DNA of 64,000 bases from JBDTSW01 sp963807385. GTDB lineage: Bacteria; Actinomycetota; Thermoleophilia; Solirubrobacterales; 70-9. This document shows, piece after piece, positions 25,883 to 36,875 of the stretch. How positions within the stretch are numbered: the stretch's first letter is position 1; each line of letters opens with the position of its first letter. Under the pieces are notes generated by a model. It was not told the DNA's origin. It did no database searches and saw only the letters and a program-made list of their open reading frames with translations. The stretch lies in contig CAWEBQ010000003.1 of NCBI GenBank assembly GCA_963807385.1, positions 620,001 through 684,000 on the forward strand, read 5' to 3'. The position numbers and the translations under genes were made by a program.

Positions 25883-26914
25883 TCAGCCGATAGCGACCAT
25901 GCGCTCGATCGGCACCGTCGCGCGCCCGGCGAGCTCGGGCGGGACCTTCACCTCGAACTTCATCTCGCGGAGGCCGTCGCGGAGCTTCGGCAGCGTGATC
26001 ATCTTCATGTACTTGCAGAAGGCCATCCGGTTGGCCTCCACCAGGTTCGCCTGCGGGGCGGCCTGCTGAAGCGGGTAGAGCATCCCGTTCTCGGTGGCGA
26101 CGATGAACTCGCCGTCGGGGTTCGCCTCGACGTGCTTGAGCATCCCCGAGGTCGAAAGCATGTGGACGCCATCGGAGGCAATGTCGCCCGACGCCACGTA
26201 CTCCAGCGCCTGCGTAGAGCACCCACACTCGGGGTGGATCAGGAACTCGGCGTCGGGATGCTCGGCGCGGACGGCGGTGATGTCGTCGGGACGGATGCCG
26301 GCGTGCACGTGGCACTCGCCGTCCCAGACGTGGAACCGGGCGTAGCGCTCCGGGTCGTCGGGCAGGCCCAGCTCGCGGGCGACGAAGGACCCGAGCCACA
26401 TGTCGGGGCCGAAGAGGATCTCGGTCTCGGGGCCGTGCTCGGCCCAGATGTGCTCGACCACCTTCACGGCGTTCGACGACGTGCAGCAGTAGTCGGTCTC
26501 GGCCTTGACCTCCGCCGAGGTGTTGACGTACATCACGACTACGGCGCCGGGGTGCTCGGCCTTCCAGCCGCGGAGCTGGTCCGCCGTGATCGAGTCCGAG
26601 AGCGAGCAGCCGGCGTCCAGGTCGGGAATCAACACAGTCTTGTCCGGTGAGAGGACCGAGGCCGTCTCGGCCATGAAATGGACGCCGCAGAAGGCGATCA
26701 CCGAGGCGTCCGTGGACGCGGCCTGGCGCGATAGCTGGAGCGAATCGCCGGTGAAGTCGGCAACGTCCTGGATCTCGGGCACCTGGTAGTTGTGCGCCAG
26801 GATCACGGCGTCCCGCTCGACCGCGAGCGCGCGCACCTCCGCGGCGATGCGCTCGATGTCCTCGGGCGAAAGCTCGGGTGTCGCGATCGGCTGGAGTGTC
26901 GGGAGCTCCTGCAT
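25883..26914 (-). CDS. nadA: Quinolinate synthase NadA
   Basis: The 343-residue protein carries the NadA signatures: AVILAHNYQVPEIQDVADF, CGVHFMAETA, DYCCTSSNAV and HPECGC. These provide the three conserved Cys that bind the catalytic [4Fe-4S] cluster. NadA condenses iminoaspartate with dihydroxyacetone phosphate to make quinolinate for NAD synthesis. The next-step gene nadC is 1.5 kb away on the same strand, separated by a divergent glycosylase gene and a SnoaL-like gene. No nadB is in the window. Confidence 0.95.
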   Translation of the reverse strand: MQELPTLQPIATPELSPEDIERIAAEVRALAVERDAVILAHNYQVPEIQDVADFTGDSLQLSRQAASTDASVIAFCGVHFMAETASVLSPDKTVLIPDLDAGCSLSDSITADQLRGWKAEHPGAVVVMYVNTSAEVKAETDYCCTSSNAVKVVEHIWAEHGPETEILFGPDMWLGSFVARELGLPDDPERYARFHVWDGECHVHAGIRPDDITAVRAEHPDAEFLIHPECGCSTQALEYVASGDIASDGVHMLSTSGMLKHVEANPDGEFIVATENGMLYPLQQAAPQANLVEANRMAFCKYMKMITLPKLRDGLREMKFEVKVPPELAGRATVPIERMVAIG

Positions 26915-27006
26915 CCCTAATCCCTTCCTATGTTCGCCGGCCCGTGCTGGTTCCTTCGACCAGCCTCAAACCGAGGCGAATGACTGCCTACATTCTATCG
27001 AGAACG

Positions 27007-27864
27007 ATGCCTGAGCTGCCCGAAGTCGAGATCGCCGCGCGACGGATCGGTGCCGCGCTCGAGGGCGCGGAGGTCGAGTCCGTGGCATCGCCCGGGATGG
27101 TCGCGCTCAAGACCTTCGACCCGCCACTCTCCGCGCTGGGGGGAATGACGGTGGCCGGCACGGGCCGGGTGGGAAAGATGCCGGTCGTCCGATTCACGGG
27201 CGGCGACGAGCCCCTCGAGCTGCTGGTGCACCTGATGTCGGCGGGCCGGCTCCAGGTGTTCGGCAAGCGGGCCTCGGTGAAGGACCGCGCCTCGCGCGTG
27301 CTGGTCCGCCTCGCCGACGGGCGGGAGCTGCGCCTGCGCGAGTTCGGGACCAAGCAGCGGGCCTGGGCGAAGCTCCTGAGAGAGGGAGGCGTGGCCGAGG
27401 ACGAGATGGTCTCGACGCTCGGCCCCGAGGCCTGGCCGGCCCCTCCGATCGACGAGCTCGCCGCGGCCATCGACCAGCCCCGACACCTGCACCCACTGCT
27501 CCGCGACCAGCGCGCGATCGCGGGCATCGGCCGCAGCTGGGTGGACGAGATCCTCTGGGAGGCCCGGCTCTCCCCGTTCCGCAAGGGCTCCGAGCTCGCG
27601 GAGGATGAGGTCGAGCGTCTGCGCGGCGCGCTCCACGTCCTCGGCGACGCGATCGACCACTACGAGGACGTCCTCGGCGACGAGGTGCCGAACAAGATGC
27701 CGATGCCGCTGCGGATCCACAGGCGCGAGGGCGAGCCCTGCCCCCGCTGCGGGACGACGATCGAGGCGGTGTTCTTCTCGGAGCACCAGACGAACTACTG
27801 CCCCGAGGAACAGACCGGAGGCAAGGTGTTGAAGGACCGCCGGCTCTCGCGGCTGCTCAAGTAG
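27007..27864 (+). CDS. mutM: Fpg/Nei-family formamidopyrimidine-DNA glycosylase
   Basis: From ATG 27007 the 285-residue protein begins MPELPEVEIAARRIG; the exposed Pro and Glu after Met are the catalytic residues of the family. The H2TH region (DQRAIAGIGRSWVDEILWEA) and a C-terminal zinc-finger-like end CPRCGTTIEAVFF...YCPEEQTGG follow. It excises oxidised purines such as 8-oxoguanine and nicks the abasic site. Oddity: the fourth zinc ligand Cys is Glu (CPEE instead of CPxC), so zinc binding may be weakened or replaced. The frame is open upstream into nadA, but MPELPE fixes the start. Confidence 0.88.
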   Translation: MPELPEVEIAARRIGAALEGAEVESVASPGMVALKTFDPPLSALGGMTVAGTGRVGKMPVVRFTGGDEPLELLVHLMSAGRLQVFGKRASVKDRASRVLVRLADGRELRLREFGTKQRAWAKLLREGGVAEDEMVSTLGPEAWPAPPIDELAAAIDQPRHLHPLLRDQRAIAGIGRSWVDEILWEARLSPFRKGSELAEDEVERLRGALHVLGDAIDHYEDVLGDEVPNKMPMPLRIHRREGEPCPRCGTTIEAVFFSEHQTNYCPEEQTGGKVLKDRRLSRLLK

Positions 27865-27908
27865 CGCCGGCACCCGTGCTGGCCAATGCGTCGGCCAACG
27901 TCTCGGTC

Positions 27909-28424
27909 TCAGTGGCCGGTGAGCCGGCGCGTGACCGCGCGGCCGACCGTGAACGGGTGGTTCAGCACCGTGGCCACGCGGCCCTTCAGGGTCAGCGGGT
28001 CGTGGGCGATGCCCAGCTGCCGCAGCACCGTGCTGGAGTCGAAGTAGACGCGCTCGCAGACCAGCCGGTCCTGCTCGAAGAGGAACATCGCGCAAAAGCG
28101 CATCTCGAACTTGCGGCCGGTCGGCGGCAGACCGCGGTACGGGCCGTCGTGGGTCCCGTAGAGCATTGCCTCGATGATCACCGCGTCATCCGCGTGATGC
28201 AGCGCGATCAGCTCGTTGCGCTGGTCGGGGAACGCCGTGCGGGTCTCGGTGAAGTAGGCATCGACCTCCTCGGCCCCGTCGTGGACGTCGCCGGTGGCGA
28301 TCAGCTCGTATCGGGGGTGGTCGAACGTCTCCATCGTGATGTCGAACTCGTGTCGGTTCTCGGACTCCATGTGCTCGATCACGATCGCCTCGCGCTTCTC
28401 ACGTATCGCCGTGGTGGGAGGCAT
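27909..28424 (-). CDS. SnoaL-like/NTF2-fold protein
   Basis: A 171-residue cytosolic protein with the conical NTF2/SnoaL fold pattern: an N-terminal helix, FDHPRYELIATGDVHDGAEE, DAYFTETRTAFPDQRNELIA and FEMRFCAMFLFEQDRLVCER. Homologues include polyketide cyclases and ester-cyclase-like proteins of unknown substrate. It lies 11 nt downstream of nadC on the same strand and may belong to the FIST-nadC transcript, but no NAD-related role is evident. Confidence 0.72.
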   Translation of the reverse strand: MPPTTAIREKREAIVIEHMESENRHEFDITMETFDHPRYELIATGDVHDGAEEVDAYFTETRTAFPDQRNELIALHHADDAVIIEAMLYGTHDGPYRGLPPTGRKFEMRFCAMFLFEQDRLVCERVYFDSSTVLRQLGIAHDPLTLKGRVATVLNHPFTVGRAVTRRLTGH

Positions 28425-28435
28425 GCGGGCCGACC

Positions 28436-29284
28436 CTACACCGGCTCGAGCAGGAGGCTCAGGTCGAGCGCGGGGGCAGAGTGGGTGAGGGCGCCGACGG
28501 AGATGAAGTCGACCCCGGTGGCGGCGATCTCCCCCGCGTTGTCGAGGGTGATCCCGCCGGAGGCCTCGAGCTCGGGGCGGGGGTCACCGCCCGCGGTATC
28601 CCGGGCGGCCGCCGCCGCGCGCAGCAACTCGACGTCCATGTTGTCGAGCAGCAGGCGATCCGCGCCGGCGGCGAGGGCGGCAGCAACCTCCTCGGCGTCG
28701 CGGCACTCGACCTCGATCATCAACGACGGCCGGGCTTGGCGGGCCAGCTCGACCGCGCGGGCCACACCCCCGGCGAGCGCCGCGTGGTTCTCCTTGATCA
28801 GGATCGCGTCGTGCAGGCCGATGCGGTGGTTCGTCCCCCCGCCGGCGGCCACCGCGGCCTTCTCCAGCGCGCGCAGGCCCGGGGTCGTCTTGCGGGTGTC
28901 CAGGACCCGGACGCCGGAGCCGGCGACGGCGTCGACGAACCGCGCGGTGAGAGTGGCGACGCCCGAGAGGTGGCCGAGGAAGTTGAGGGCGGTTCGCTCC
29001 GCGGCCAGAGCCGGGCCCGCCGGCCCGCTCACGGCCGCGACTTCGGCGGGGACCGCGTCGCGCCACTCGCCCTCGGCCCCGAGCCGTTCCAGCTCCCCGG
29101 CCCCCGCTTGGGCGAAGGCCTCCGAGGCGGCGTCGAGGCCGAACAGGACACCCGGAGCCTTCTGGACGATCCGAGCGCGCGCCCGTGCGTCATCCGGCAC
29201 GACGGCGCTCGAGGTCACGTCGCCCGGCCCGATGTCCTCGGCGAGCGCCCGCGCGACCAGCTCCCGCAGCCCGTCCGGATCCAT
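28436..29284 (-). CDS. nadC: Nicotinate-nucleotide pyrophosphorylase (quinolinate phosphoribosyltransferase)
   Basis: The 282-residue protein shows the NadC core: LNFLGHLSGVATLTARFVDA, VRVLDTRKTTPGLRALEKAA, GGGTNHRIGLHDAILIKENH and VECRDAEEV, followed by the barrel end SGGITLDNAGEIAATGVDFI. It converts quinolinate and PRPP to nicotinate mononucleotide with loss of CO2, the step after NadA. Its ATG shares one base with the stop of the FIST gene (TGATG), so translation is probably coupled. Confidence 0.95.
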   Translation of the reverse strand: MDPDGLRELVARALAEDIGPGDVTSSAVVPDDARARARIVQKAPGVLFGLDAASEAFAQAGAGELERLGAEGEWRDAVPAEVAAVSGPAGPALAAERTALNFLGHLSGVATLTARFVDAVAGSGVRVLDTRKTTPGLRALEKAAVAAGGGTNHRIGLHDAILIKENHAALAGGVARAVELARQARPSLMIEVECRDAEEVAAALAAGADRLLLDNMDVELLRAAAAARDTAGGDPRPELEASGGITLDNAGEIAATGVDFISVGALTHSAPALDLSLLLEPV

Positions 29285-30441
29285 CAGTCGGCTGGGAAGA
29301 TCGCCATGGTCGCCGTGAAGCCATGAAGGAAGTTCCGGCCGCCCACGGGCCCGATCTCGCCGGCGCAGAAGAACCCGCCTACGGGGGCGTCGAGAACATC
29401 CCCGATCGTGGTGGCGTCATGGTCCGGGGCGTCGAACATGTGCGCGCCGCGGCCGTTGCAGGTGAAGAGCAGCGAGCCCGCCACCTCGCCCAGGGCCTCA
29501 GCCTGCGGCTTGAGCGCCTCGCGGAGGTCCTCGTCGGCCGAAGCGCCGTCGCGGACGTGCATGCGCACGGTCTGCCCCACTCGCACACGCTCGCCGATCA
29601 CAACCGAGCCGGAATCGGCATCGGCGCCGATCACCGGACGCACCAGGAAATCGCCTCGCTCGTACTCCGGCTGGTTCTCGTCGATCACGAGCCCCAGCAT
29701 CAGCCCTCCGGCTGCGAGCGCCTGCTCCCCAGGGTCGAGCTCGCCGATGGCCTCGCGCAGGCGCTCGATCGCTGGCGCGGACGCAAGCTCGTGGATCACA
29801 TTGCCGTCCGCCGCGGTGATCGTCATCTCCGGACCCACCGGGCTTGCGCCCTGCGAGACGCAGGGCAGGATCGGCACCCCGGCGAGCGAGCAGGCCACGG
29901 CGCCGGCGCCGATCACCTCCTCGTCGCGAAACAGGCCCGCCGATCCCGGCGCGGCCGCGCTCGCCAGCCCGCCCAGCACCGGCAGCCCAGGGCGCTCGGC
30001 GTTCAGGCGCGCGAGCAGGTGATCGGCCGGGAAGCTGTGAGGATCGGCGAGGACGATCAGCGCGTCGCCAAGGCGGCGCGGGTCGCCCAGGCCCGCCATG
30101 CCCGGCCCGTCCGTGCCCTCCTCGAGCCGTAGCTCGTGGGTCGCGATCGTTGCGCCGGGAAGCGAGGCGGCCCACACCACCGCGCCCGGGCCCTCCTCCA
30201 GCTCCCGGCCCGGCCCGACCACGCCCCCCGCGCCGCAGCCGATCAGGTGCGCCGGCTCGAGCGCTTCGTGCACGGCGCGCAGGATCCACTCGCCGTGTGC
30301 CAGATGAGGAGCGCCGGCGAAGATCAGGCTCAGGTCACAGGGGGCTCCGCCGAGACCCGCCCGCGCCTCAGCGGCGGCCTCTGAGAACGCCTCAACGGCA
30401 TCAATGGAATCGGAGACCCCCACGGCGATCGTCGTGCTCAT
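29284..30441 (-). CDS. FIST-domain protein (FIST N plus FIST C)
   Basis: From ATG 30441 it is a 385-residue soluble protein. The N-terminal FIST half includes DLSLIFAGAPHLAHGEWIL and LIGCGAGGVVGPGRELE. The C-terminal half includes LLFTCNGRGAHMFDAPDHDA and GGFFCAGEIGPVGGRNFLHG, which is diagnostic. FIST domains are proposed small-ligand sensors, perhaps for amino acids, often linked to signal transduction; here the protein is free-standing. Coupling to nadC by a one-base overlap is unexpected and may indicate a link to NAD metabolism (inference). Confidence 0.85.
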   Translation of the reverse strand: MSTTIAVGVSDSIDAVEAFSEAAAEARAGLGGAPCDLSLIFAGAPHLAHGEWILRAVHEALEPAHLIGCGAGGVVGPGRELEEGPGAVVWAASLPGATIATHELRLEEGTDGPGMAGLGDPRRLGDALIVLADPHSFPADHLLARLNAERPGLPVLGGLASAAAPGSAGLFRDEEVIGAGAVACSLAGVPILPCVSQGASPVGPEMTITAADGNVIHELASAPAIERLREAIGELDPGEQALAAGGLMLGLVIDENQPEYERGDFLVRPVIGADADSGSVVIGERVRVGQTVRMHVRDGASADEDLREALKPQAEALGEVAGSLLFTCNGRGAHMFDAPDHDATTIGDVLDAPVGGFFCAGEIGPVGGRNFLHGFTATMAIFPAD

Positions 30442-30506
30442 CAGGGCCACGGTAACCCGACCGTGCCCCCGGTGTCCGCCGGTCCGGGTCGGAATACGAT
30501 TGAACC

Positions 30507-30953
30507 GTGCGCGAGCTCGACTCCTCCGAGACCCTGCTCATGAACGCTTCCTACGACGCGTTCAACCGCCGCGACTGGGAGGCGCTGGTGGAGCTTTACA
30601 CGGAGGATTGCGTTTGGGACATCTCGCGGGTGTCCTTCGGAGCGGCGGGAGGGTTCGAGCCCGTCTATCACGGCCACGAGGGCCTGCGGCGGATGTTCGA
30701 CAACTGGGAGGTGCTGCTGGAGGGCTGGTCGCGGCCCGGCGGATCGCTCGAGTGCCGTTTCGACCGTGCCTGGGTGCTCGAGGGCGGCGACTTCCTCGTC
30801 GACGCCTGGTACGGGGTCGAGGACGCCGACGGCAACGAGACTCAGATCGTGCGCTTCGCGCAGACCGGAAGCGCGAGAGCCGGAAAGATCGCGAAGGTGG
30901 TGTTCTACCCGAGCCTCGATGCGGCCCGTGAGGACGCGGAGGCCGTCGTCTGA
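30507..30953 (+). CDS. SnoaL-like/NTF2-fold protein
   Basis: A 148-residue soluble protein from GTG, with NASYDAFNRRDWEALVELYT, EDCVWDISRV and GHEGLRRMFDNWEVLLEGW, a typical SnoaL_2-like arrangement. It is plus-strand and flanked by minus-strand genes, ending 6 nt before the convergent prfB stop. No catalytic assignment can be made. It is one of three NTF2-fold genes between 27.9 and 33.2 kb. Confidence 0.72.
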   Translation: MRELDSSETLLMNASYDAFNRRDWEALVELYTEDCVWDISRVSFGAAGGFEPVYHGHEGLRRMFDNWEVLLEGWSRPGGSLECRFDRAWVLEGGDFLVDAWYGVEDADGNETQIVRFAQTGSARAGKIAKVVFYPSLDAAREDAEAVV

Positions 30954-30959
30954 GCCGCG

Positions 30960-32070
30960 CTAGCCGCTCGCGCTGCGGTTCAGGTACTCGCGGACGAAGC
31001 CATCGATATCGCCGTCGAGCACCCGGTCGGCGTTGCCGGTCTCAAAGCCGGTGCGGTGGTCCTTTACCCGCTGGGTCGGGTGAAGGGTGTAGGAGCGGAT
31101 CTGCGATCCCCACTCCGCCGCCTTCTGTTCGCCGCGTTCGGCCGCCAGCTTCTCGGCGCGCTTTCGCTCCTCCTCCTCGATCAGCTTCGAGCGCAGGAAG
31201 CGCATGGCCGTGGCCTTGTTCTGTGTCTGCGAGCGCTCGTTCTGGCACTGGACGACGATCCCCGTGGGGGTGTGGGTGATCCGAACCGCCGAGTCGGTCT
31301 TGTTGACGTGCTGCCCGCCCGCTCCGGAGGCGCGGTAGGTGTCGATGCGCAGGTCCTCATCGTCGATCTCGACCGCGACCGCCTCGTCCACCAGGGGCGC
31401 CACGTCCACCTGCGCGAACGCCGTATGCCGGCGCTTCTGGGCGTCGAACGGCGAAATCCGCACCAGCCGGTGGACCCCGCGCTCGGCGGCGAAGAGGCCG
31501 TAGGCGTTCTCCCCCTTGGCGATGAACGTCGCCGACTTGATCCCGGCCTCCTCCCCCTCGGATGCCTCCTTCATCTCGGTCTCGAAGCCGCGGCGCTCGC
31601 CCCAGCGAAGGTACATCCGAAGCAGCATCTCGGCCCAGTCCTGTGAATCGGTCCCGCCCGCGCCCGAGCGCACCGTGACGACCGCGTCGCCGGAGTCGTA
31701 TGAGCCGGAGAACAGGCGGGCCTCCTCCAGCGTGGAGAGGCTGGCCTCCACGGCGTCGAGCTGGGAGCCGAGCTCGGCGGCTATCTCGGGATCGTCGTCA
31801 GCCATCTCCGCGAGCTCGCCGAGGTCCTCGACGTCGGAGGCGAGCGAGCGGAAGGTCTCGAGACGAGTCTGCGCTCGCTTGTGGGCGGTCGCGATCTTCG
31901 ACGCCGCCTCGGAATCGTCCCAGAAGCCTGGGGCCTGCATCTCGCCCTCGAGGCGGGCTACCTCGGACTCGAGGCCGTCCGGGTCAAAGGTAGTCCGCGA
32001 GCAGCTTGAAGCCGTCGCGGACCTGCGCGAGGCGCGCGGTGACGTTCTCGGTTTGGGCGCCCTCGGCCAT
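30960..32070 (-). CDS. prfB: Peptide chain release factor 2, expressed by programmed +1 frameshift
   Basis: A 28-codon first frame starts at ATG 32070 and ends at CTT TGA C; moving +1 at this slip site continues DPDGLESEVARLEGEM into the long frame. The fused protein is ~369 residues, normal for RF2. The SPF tripeptide (VRISPFDAQ), which reads UGA/UAA, and the GGQ motif (SGAGGQHVNKT), which hydrolyses peptidyl-tRNA, are both present. The UGA slip site lets RF2 control its own level. It follows vapC by 14 nt. In many Gram-positives prfB directly follows secA; here four genes intervene. Confidence 0.95.
31983..31989 (-). other. Programmed ribosomal frameshift site of prfB
   Basis: Read on the minus strand the heptamer is CTTTGAC, the classical RF2 slip site: CUU codon, in-frame UGA and following C. 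The usual internal AGGGGG Shine-Dalgarno three bases upstream is not obvious; the bases are GCGGACTAC. Confidence 0.92.
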
Positions 32071-32084
32071 GAGGCGCAGCGTAC

Positions 32085-32483
32085 TCAGTCGTAGGAAACG
32101 ACCTGAAGCGTCGTGTGCTGGGCGATGCGATCGAAGTCGCGGTCGGCGTGCAGCACCGGCACCCCCTCACGGATCGCCACGGCGGCGATCAGGCAATCGA
32201 GCTGGCTGCGCGGAGTGACCCCTGCGGCTCTGCACGCGCGATAGATCGCGGCTGCGCGCTCCCAGGCCGAGGGCCCACCCACCGGAGTGAAGTGCGCCCC
32301 GGCCAGGAGGTTTCGCAGGCGACGCACGTGCTCGCGATCCCTAGCACCGGCGAGCACCTCCATAACGACCACGTCCGTAGTGACGATCATCCGGTCACGG
32401 ATCGCCTCTCGGACGCGGGCGTGGACCCGACTCCCGGTCCCGCGGATGAACTCCAGCCAAGCGGAGGAGTCCGCCAGCGTCAC
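32085..32483 (-). CDS. vapC: VapC-type PIN-domain toxin ribonuclease
   Basis: The 132-residue PIN protein has acidic catalytic positions Asp5 (LADSSAW), Glu42 (VVMEVLAG), Asp96 (SQLDCLIAA) and Asp114/Asp116 (LHADRDFD). These coordinate Mg2+ for RNA cleavage, typically of tRNA or rRNA sites. It overlaps the antitoxin gene by 4 bp, the usual type II arrangement. All key acidic residues are present, so the toxin looks intact. Confidence 0.92.
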   Translation of the reverse strand: MTLADSSAWLEFIRGTGSRVHARVREAIRDRMIVTTDVVVMEVLAGARDREHVRRLRNLLAGAHFTPVGGPSAWERAAAIYRACRAAGVTPRSQLDCLIAAVAIREGVPVLHADRDFDRIAQHTTLQVVSYD

Positions 32484-32719
32484 AGGTCCTCGCTCCGCTC
32501 CTGATCGCGCAGATCCGAGAGCTCGAGACCGTCCTCACCCCACCCCGTGCCCTCCATCGCAAGCATCTCTTCGGTGGTCATGGGCTCGATCCCGTCCATC
32601 ATCTGGCGCAGCGCCCCGTTCACGGCTTCCCGCTTCGTTCGGAACCCGTGACGTCGCATCACACGCTCGATCAGCTCGCCGTCGATCTCGATGTTCGTTC
32701 TGCCCACGCGGACCGCCAT
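32480..32719 (-). CDS. vapB: VapB-type antitoxin
   Basis: The 79-residue protein begins MAVRVGRTNIEIDGELIERV and continues MRRHGFRTKREAVNGALRQM, the ribbon-helix-helix-like DNA-binding part of VapB antitoxins. The acidic C-terminal tail (WGEDGLELSDLRDQER) would wrap the toxin. It is translated just before vapC. AAGGGTG precedes the ATG as ribosome-binding site. The complex probably represses its own promoter through the palindrome at 32741-32751. Confidence 0.9.
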   Translation of the reverse strand: MAVRVGRTNIEIDGELIERVMRRHGFRTKREAVNGALRQMMDGIEPMTTEEMLAMEGTGWGEDGLELSDLRDQERSEDL

Positions 32720-32733
32720 CTACACCCTTATAC

Positions 32734-32769
32734 ACATCTAGGTGTAACACCCCTAGCGCGATTCGTCAA
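32734..32769 (-). promoter_or_regulatory. vapBC promoter/operator
   Basis: On the minus strand, TTGACG (32769-32764) is followed after 17 nt by TACACC (32746-32741). A perfect palindrome GGTGTTACACC covers 32741-32751, overlapping the presumed -10 region, as expected for autoregulation by a VapBC complex. A related half-site (TACACC) recurs at 32721-32726. The -35 lies in the stop codon of the preceding gene. Confidence 0.6.
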
Positions 32770-33158
32770 GCGGCCGCGCCCGCTTCGAGCCAGGCCAGCG
32801 CCGCATCTCGGTCCTCGAACGAACGCCAGCTTGCGACCAGCCCGTCGCGTAGCTCAAAGGCCCATGCCATCTCGTCGTGGCCCGCTCGCTCCGCGTCATC
32901 GCCCTTCTCGTCCCACCACCACTCCCGGTCGATCAATGCCACCGCGCGGTCGCCGTGGTCGCGGACGCCCTCGACGATGATGCGCTGCTGCACACCACCC
33001 GGAGCGCGCGTAGCCCACTCGCGGGCCTCGTCGCGCCCGGTACGGAGGCCGCGCATGGCGTGGATCTCGACGGCCGGGTCCAACGTCGCGACGAAGCCAT
33101 CGAGGTCGCGCCCGTTGAAGGCGTCGATGAACGCGCGGACGGTGGGCTCCGCGCTCAC
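32766..33158 (-). CDS. SnoaL-like/NTF2-fold protein
   Basis: The 130-residue protein has the family pattern: VRAFIDAFNGRDLDGFVATL, DPAVEIHAMRGLRTGRDEAR, and a closing MAWAFELRDGLVASWRSFED. It resembles small NTF2-like proteins whose ligands are mostly unknown. It overlaps the 3' end of tag by 4 bp (33155-33158), suggesting co-translation. Its end carries the vapBC -35 element. Confidence 0.75.
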   Translation of the reverse strand: MSAEPTVRAFIDAFNGRDLDGFVATLDPAVEIHAMRGLRTGRDEAREWATRAPGGVQQRIIVEGVRDHGDRAVALIDREWWWDEKGDDAERAGHDEMAWAFELRDGLVASWRSFEDRDAALAWLEAGAAA

Positions 33159-33741
33159 GCCAGCGACTCCAGCGCCGCGGCCCGCTCAGACTCGACGCGC
33201 GCCCGCGCCGGGCAGCCGGCGAGGTGGTCGTTCACGACGCCGCACGCCTGCATTGCCGCATAGGCGGTCGTCGGGCCGACGAAGCGAAAGCCGCGGCGCT
33301 TCAGTTCCTTGGCGAGTGCCTTGGAGCTGTCGGTGATCGCCGGGAGATCGCCCATCGCCTTCGGGGCAGGTCCGCTGGGCGGCGCGAAGGACCAGACCAG
33401 CTCGGCGAGGGAGGTCCCCGCGTCTGTCATCGCCGCCGCGGCCTTGGCGTTGGCGATGGTGGCCTCGATCTTCGCCCGGTTGCGAACGATCCCGGCGTCG
33501 GCCATCAGGCGGTCGAAGTCTCGGCCGTCGAAGCCGGCGACCGCGCGGAAGTCGAACCCGGCGAAGGCGTCCCGGAAGTTCTCACGCTTGCGCAGGATGG
33601 TGAGCCAGGAGAGCCCCGATTGGAACGCTTCGAGCGAGATCCGCTCGAAGATGCCGCGGTCATCGAGGACCGGGCGGCCCCACTCCTCGTCGTGGTAGGC
33701 CAGGAGCTCGTCGGCCGAGAGCGCCCAGGGACAGGGTCCGC

Positions 33742-33757
<16 letters not shown>
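33155..33757 (-). CDS. tag: DNA-3-methyladenine glycosylase I
   Basis: Taking GTG 33757 as start gives 200 residues overlapping the secA 3' end by 16 bp; the frame is open further upstream inside secA, but only this start places the N-terminal motif correctly. PCPWALSADELLAYHDEEWG supplies the Cys and His, and NDHLAGCPAR near the C-terminus the His and Cys, of the Tag zinc site. ISLEAFQSGLSWLTILRKRE is the family helix. It removes 3-methyladenine from alkylated DNA. Confidence 0.92.
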
Positions 33758-36618
<2,861 letters not shown>

Positions 36619-36875
36619 ACCCGTTCAGGGTATCGGGCGGATCGCTGCGGCTCAGCCGGGTAACGACGGCACGGCTGATCATCCGTTTCCGCCGGGCCGG
36701 TCGGTGGGCAGCCGTTCAATCAGTGCCTGCACTCATGATCGGCTGACGATGCCGCACTAGGTTGGCCAACATGAAGCGCTTGGCCGCCATGAAGAGATCA
36801 GCCCGTGTCACGGCAATCTGCATGAGCGAGGCCGAAGCCTCACCGTGATCGCTGCGCACACCCCTGGAGGATTCG
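36619..36875. other. Intergenic region upstream of secA
   Basis: This 257-nt gap separates divergent secA and the kinase-fragment gene. No RNA gene or strong repeat is seen. A 25-codon frame (36771-36848) lacks supporting features. The secA promoter should lie near 36640-36700, but no convincing -35/-10 pair could be picked. Confidence 0.4.

Noticed and set aside
36771..36848. A 25-codon frame upstream of the kinase-fragment gene, considered as a leader peptide
   Set aside because: It has no clear ribosome-binding site, no codon run suggesting attenuation and no terminator hairpin after it.
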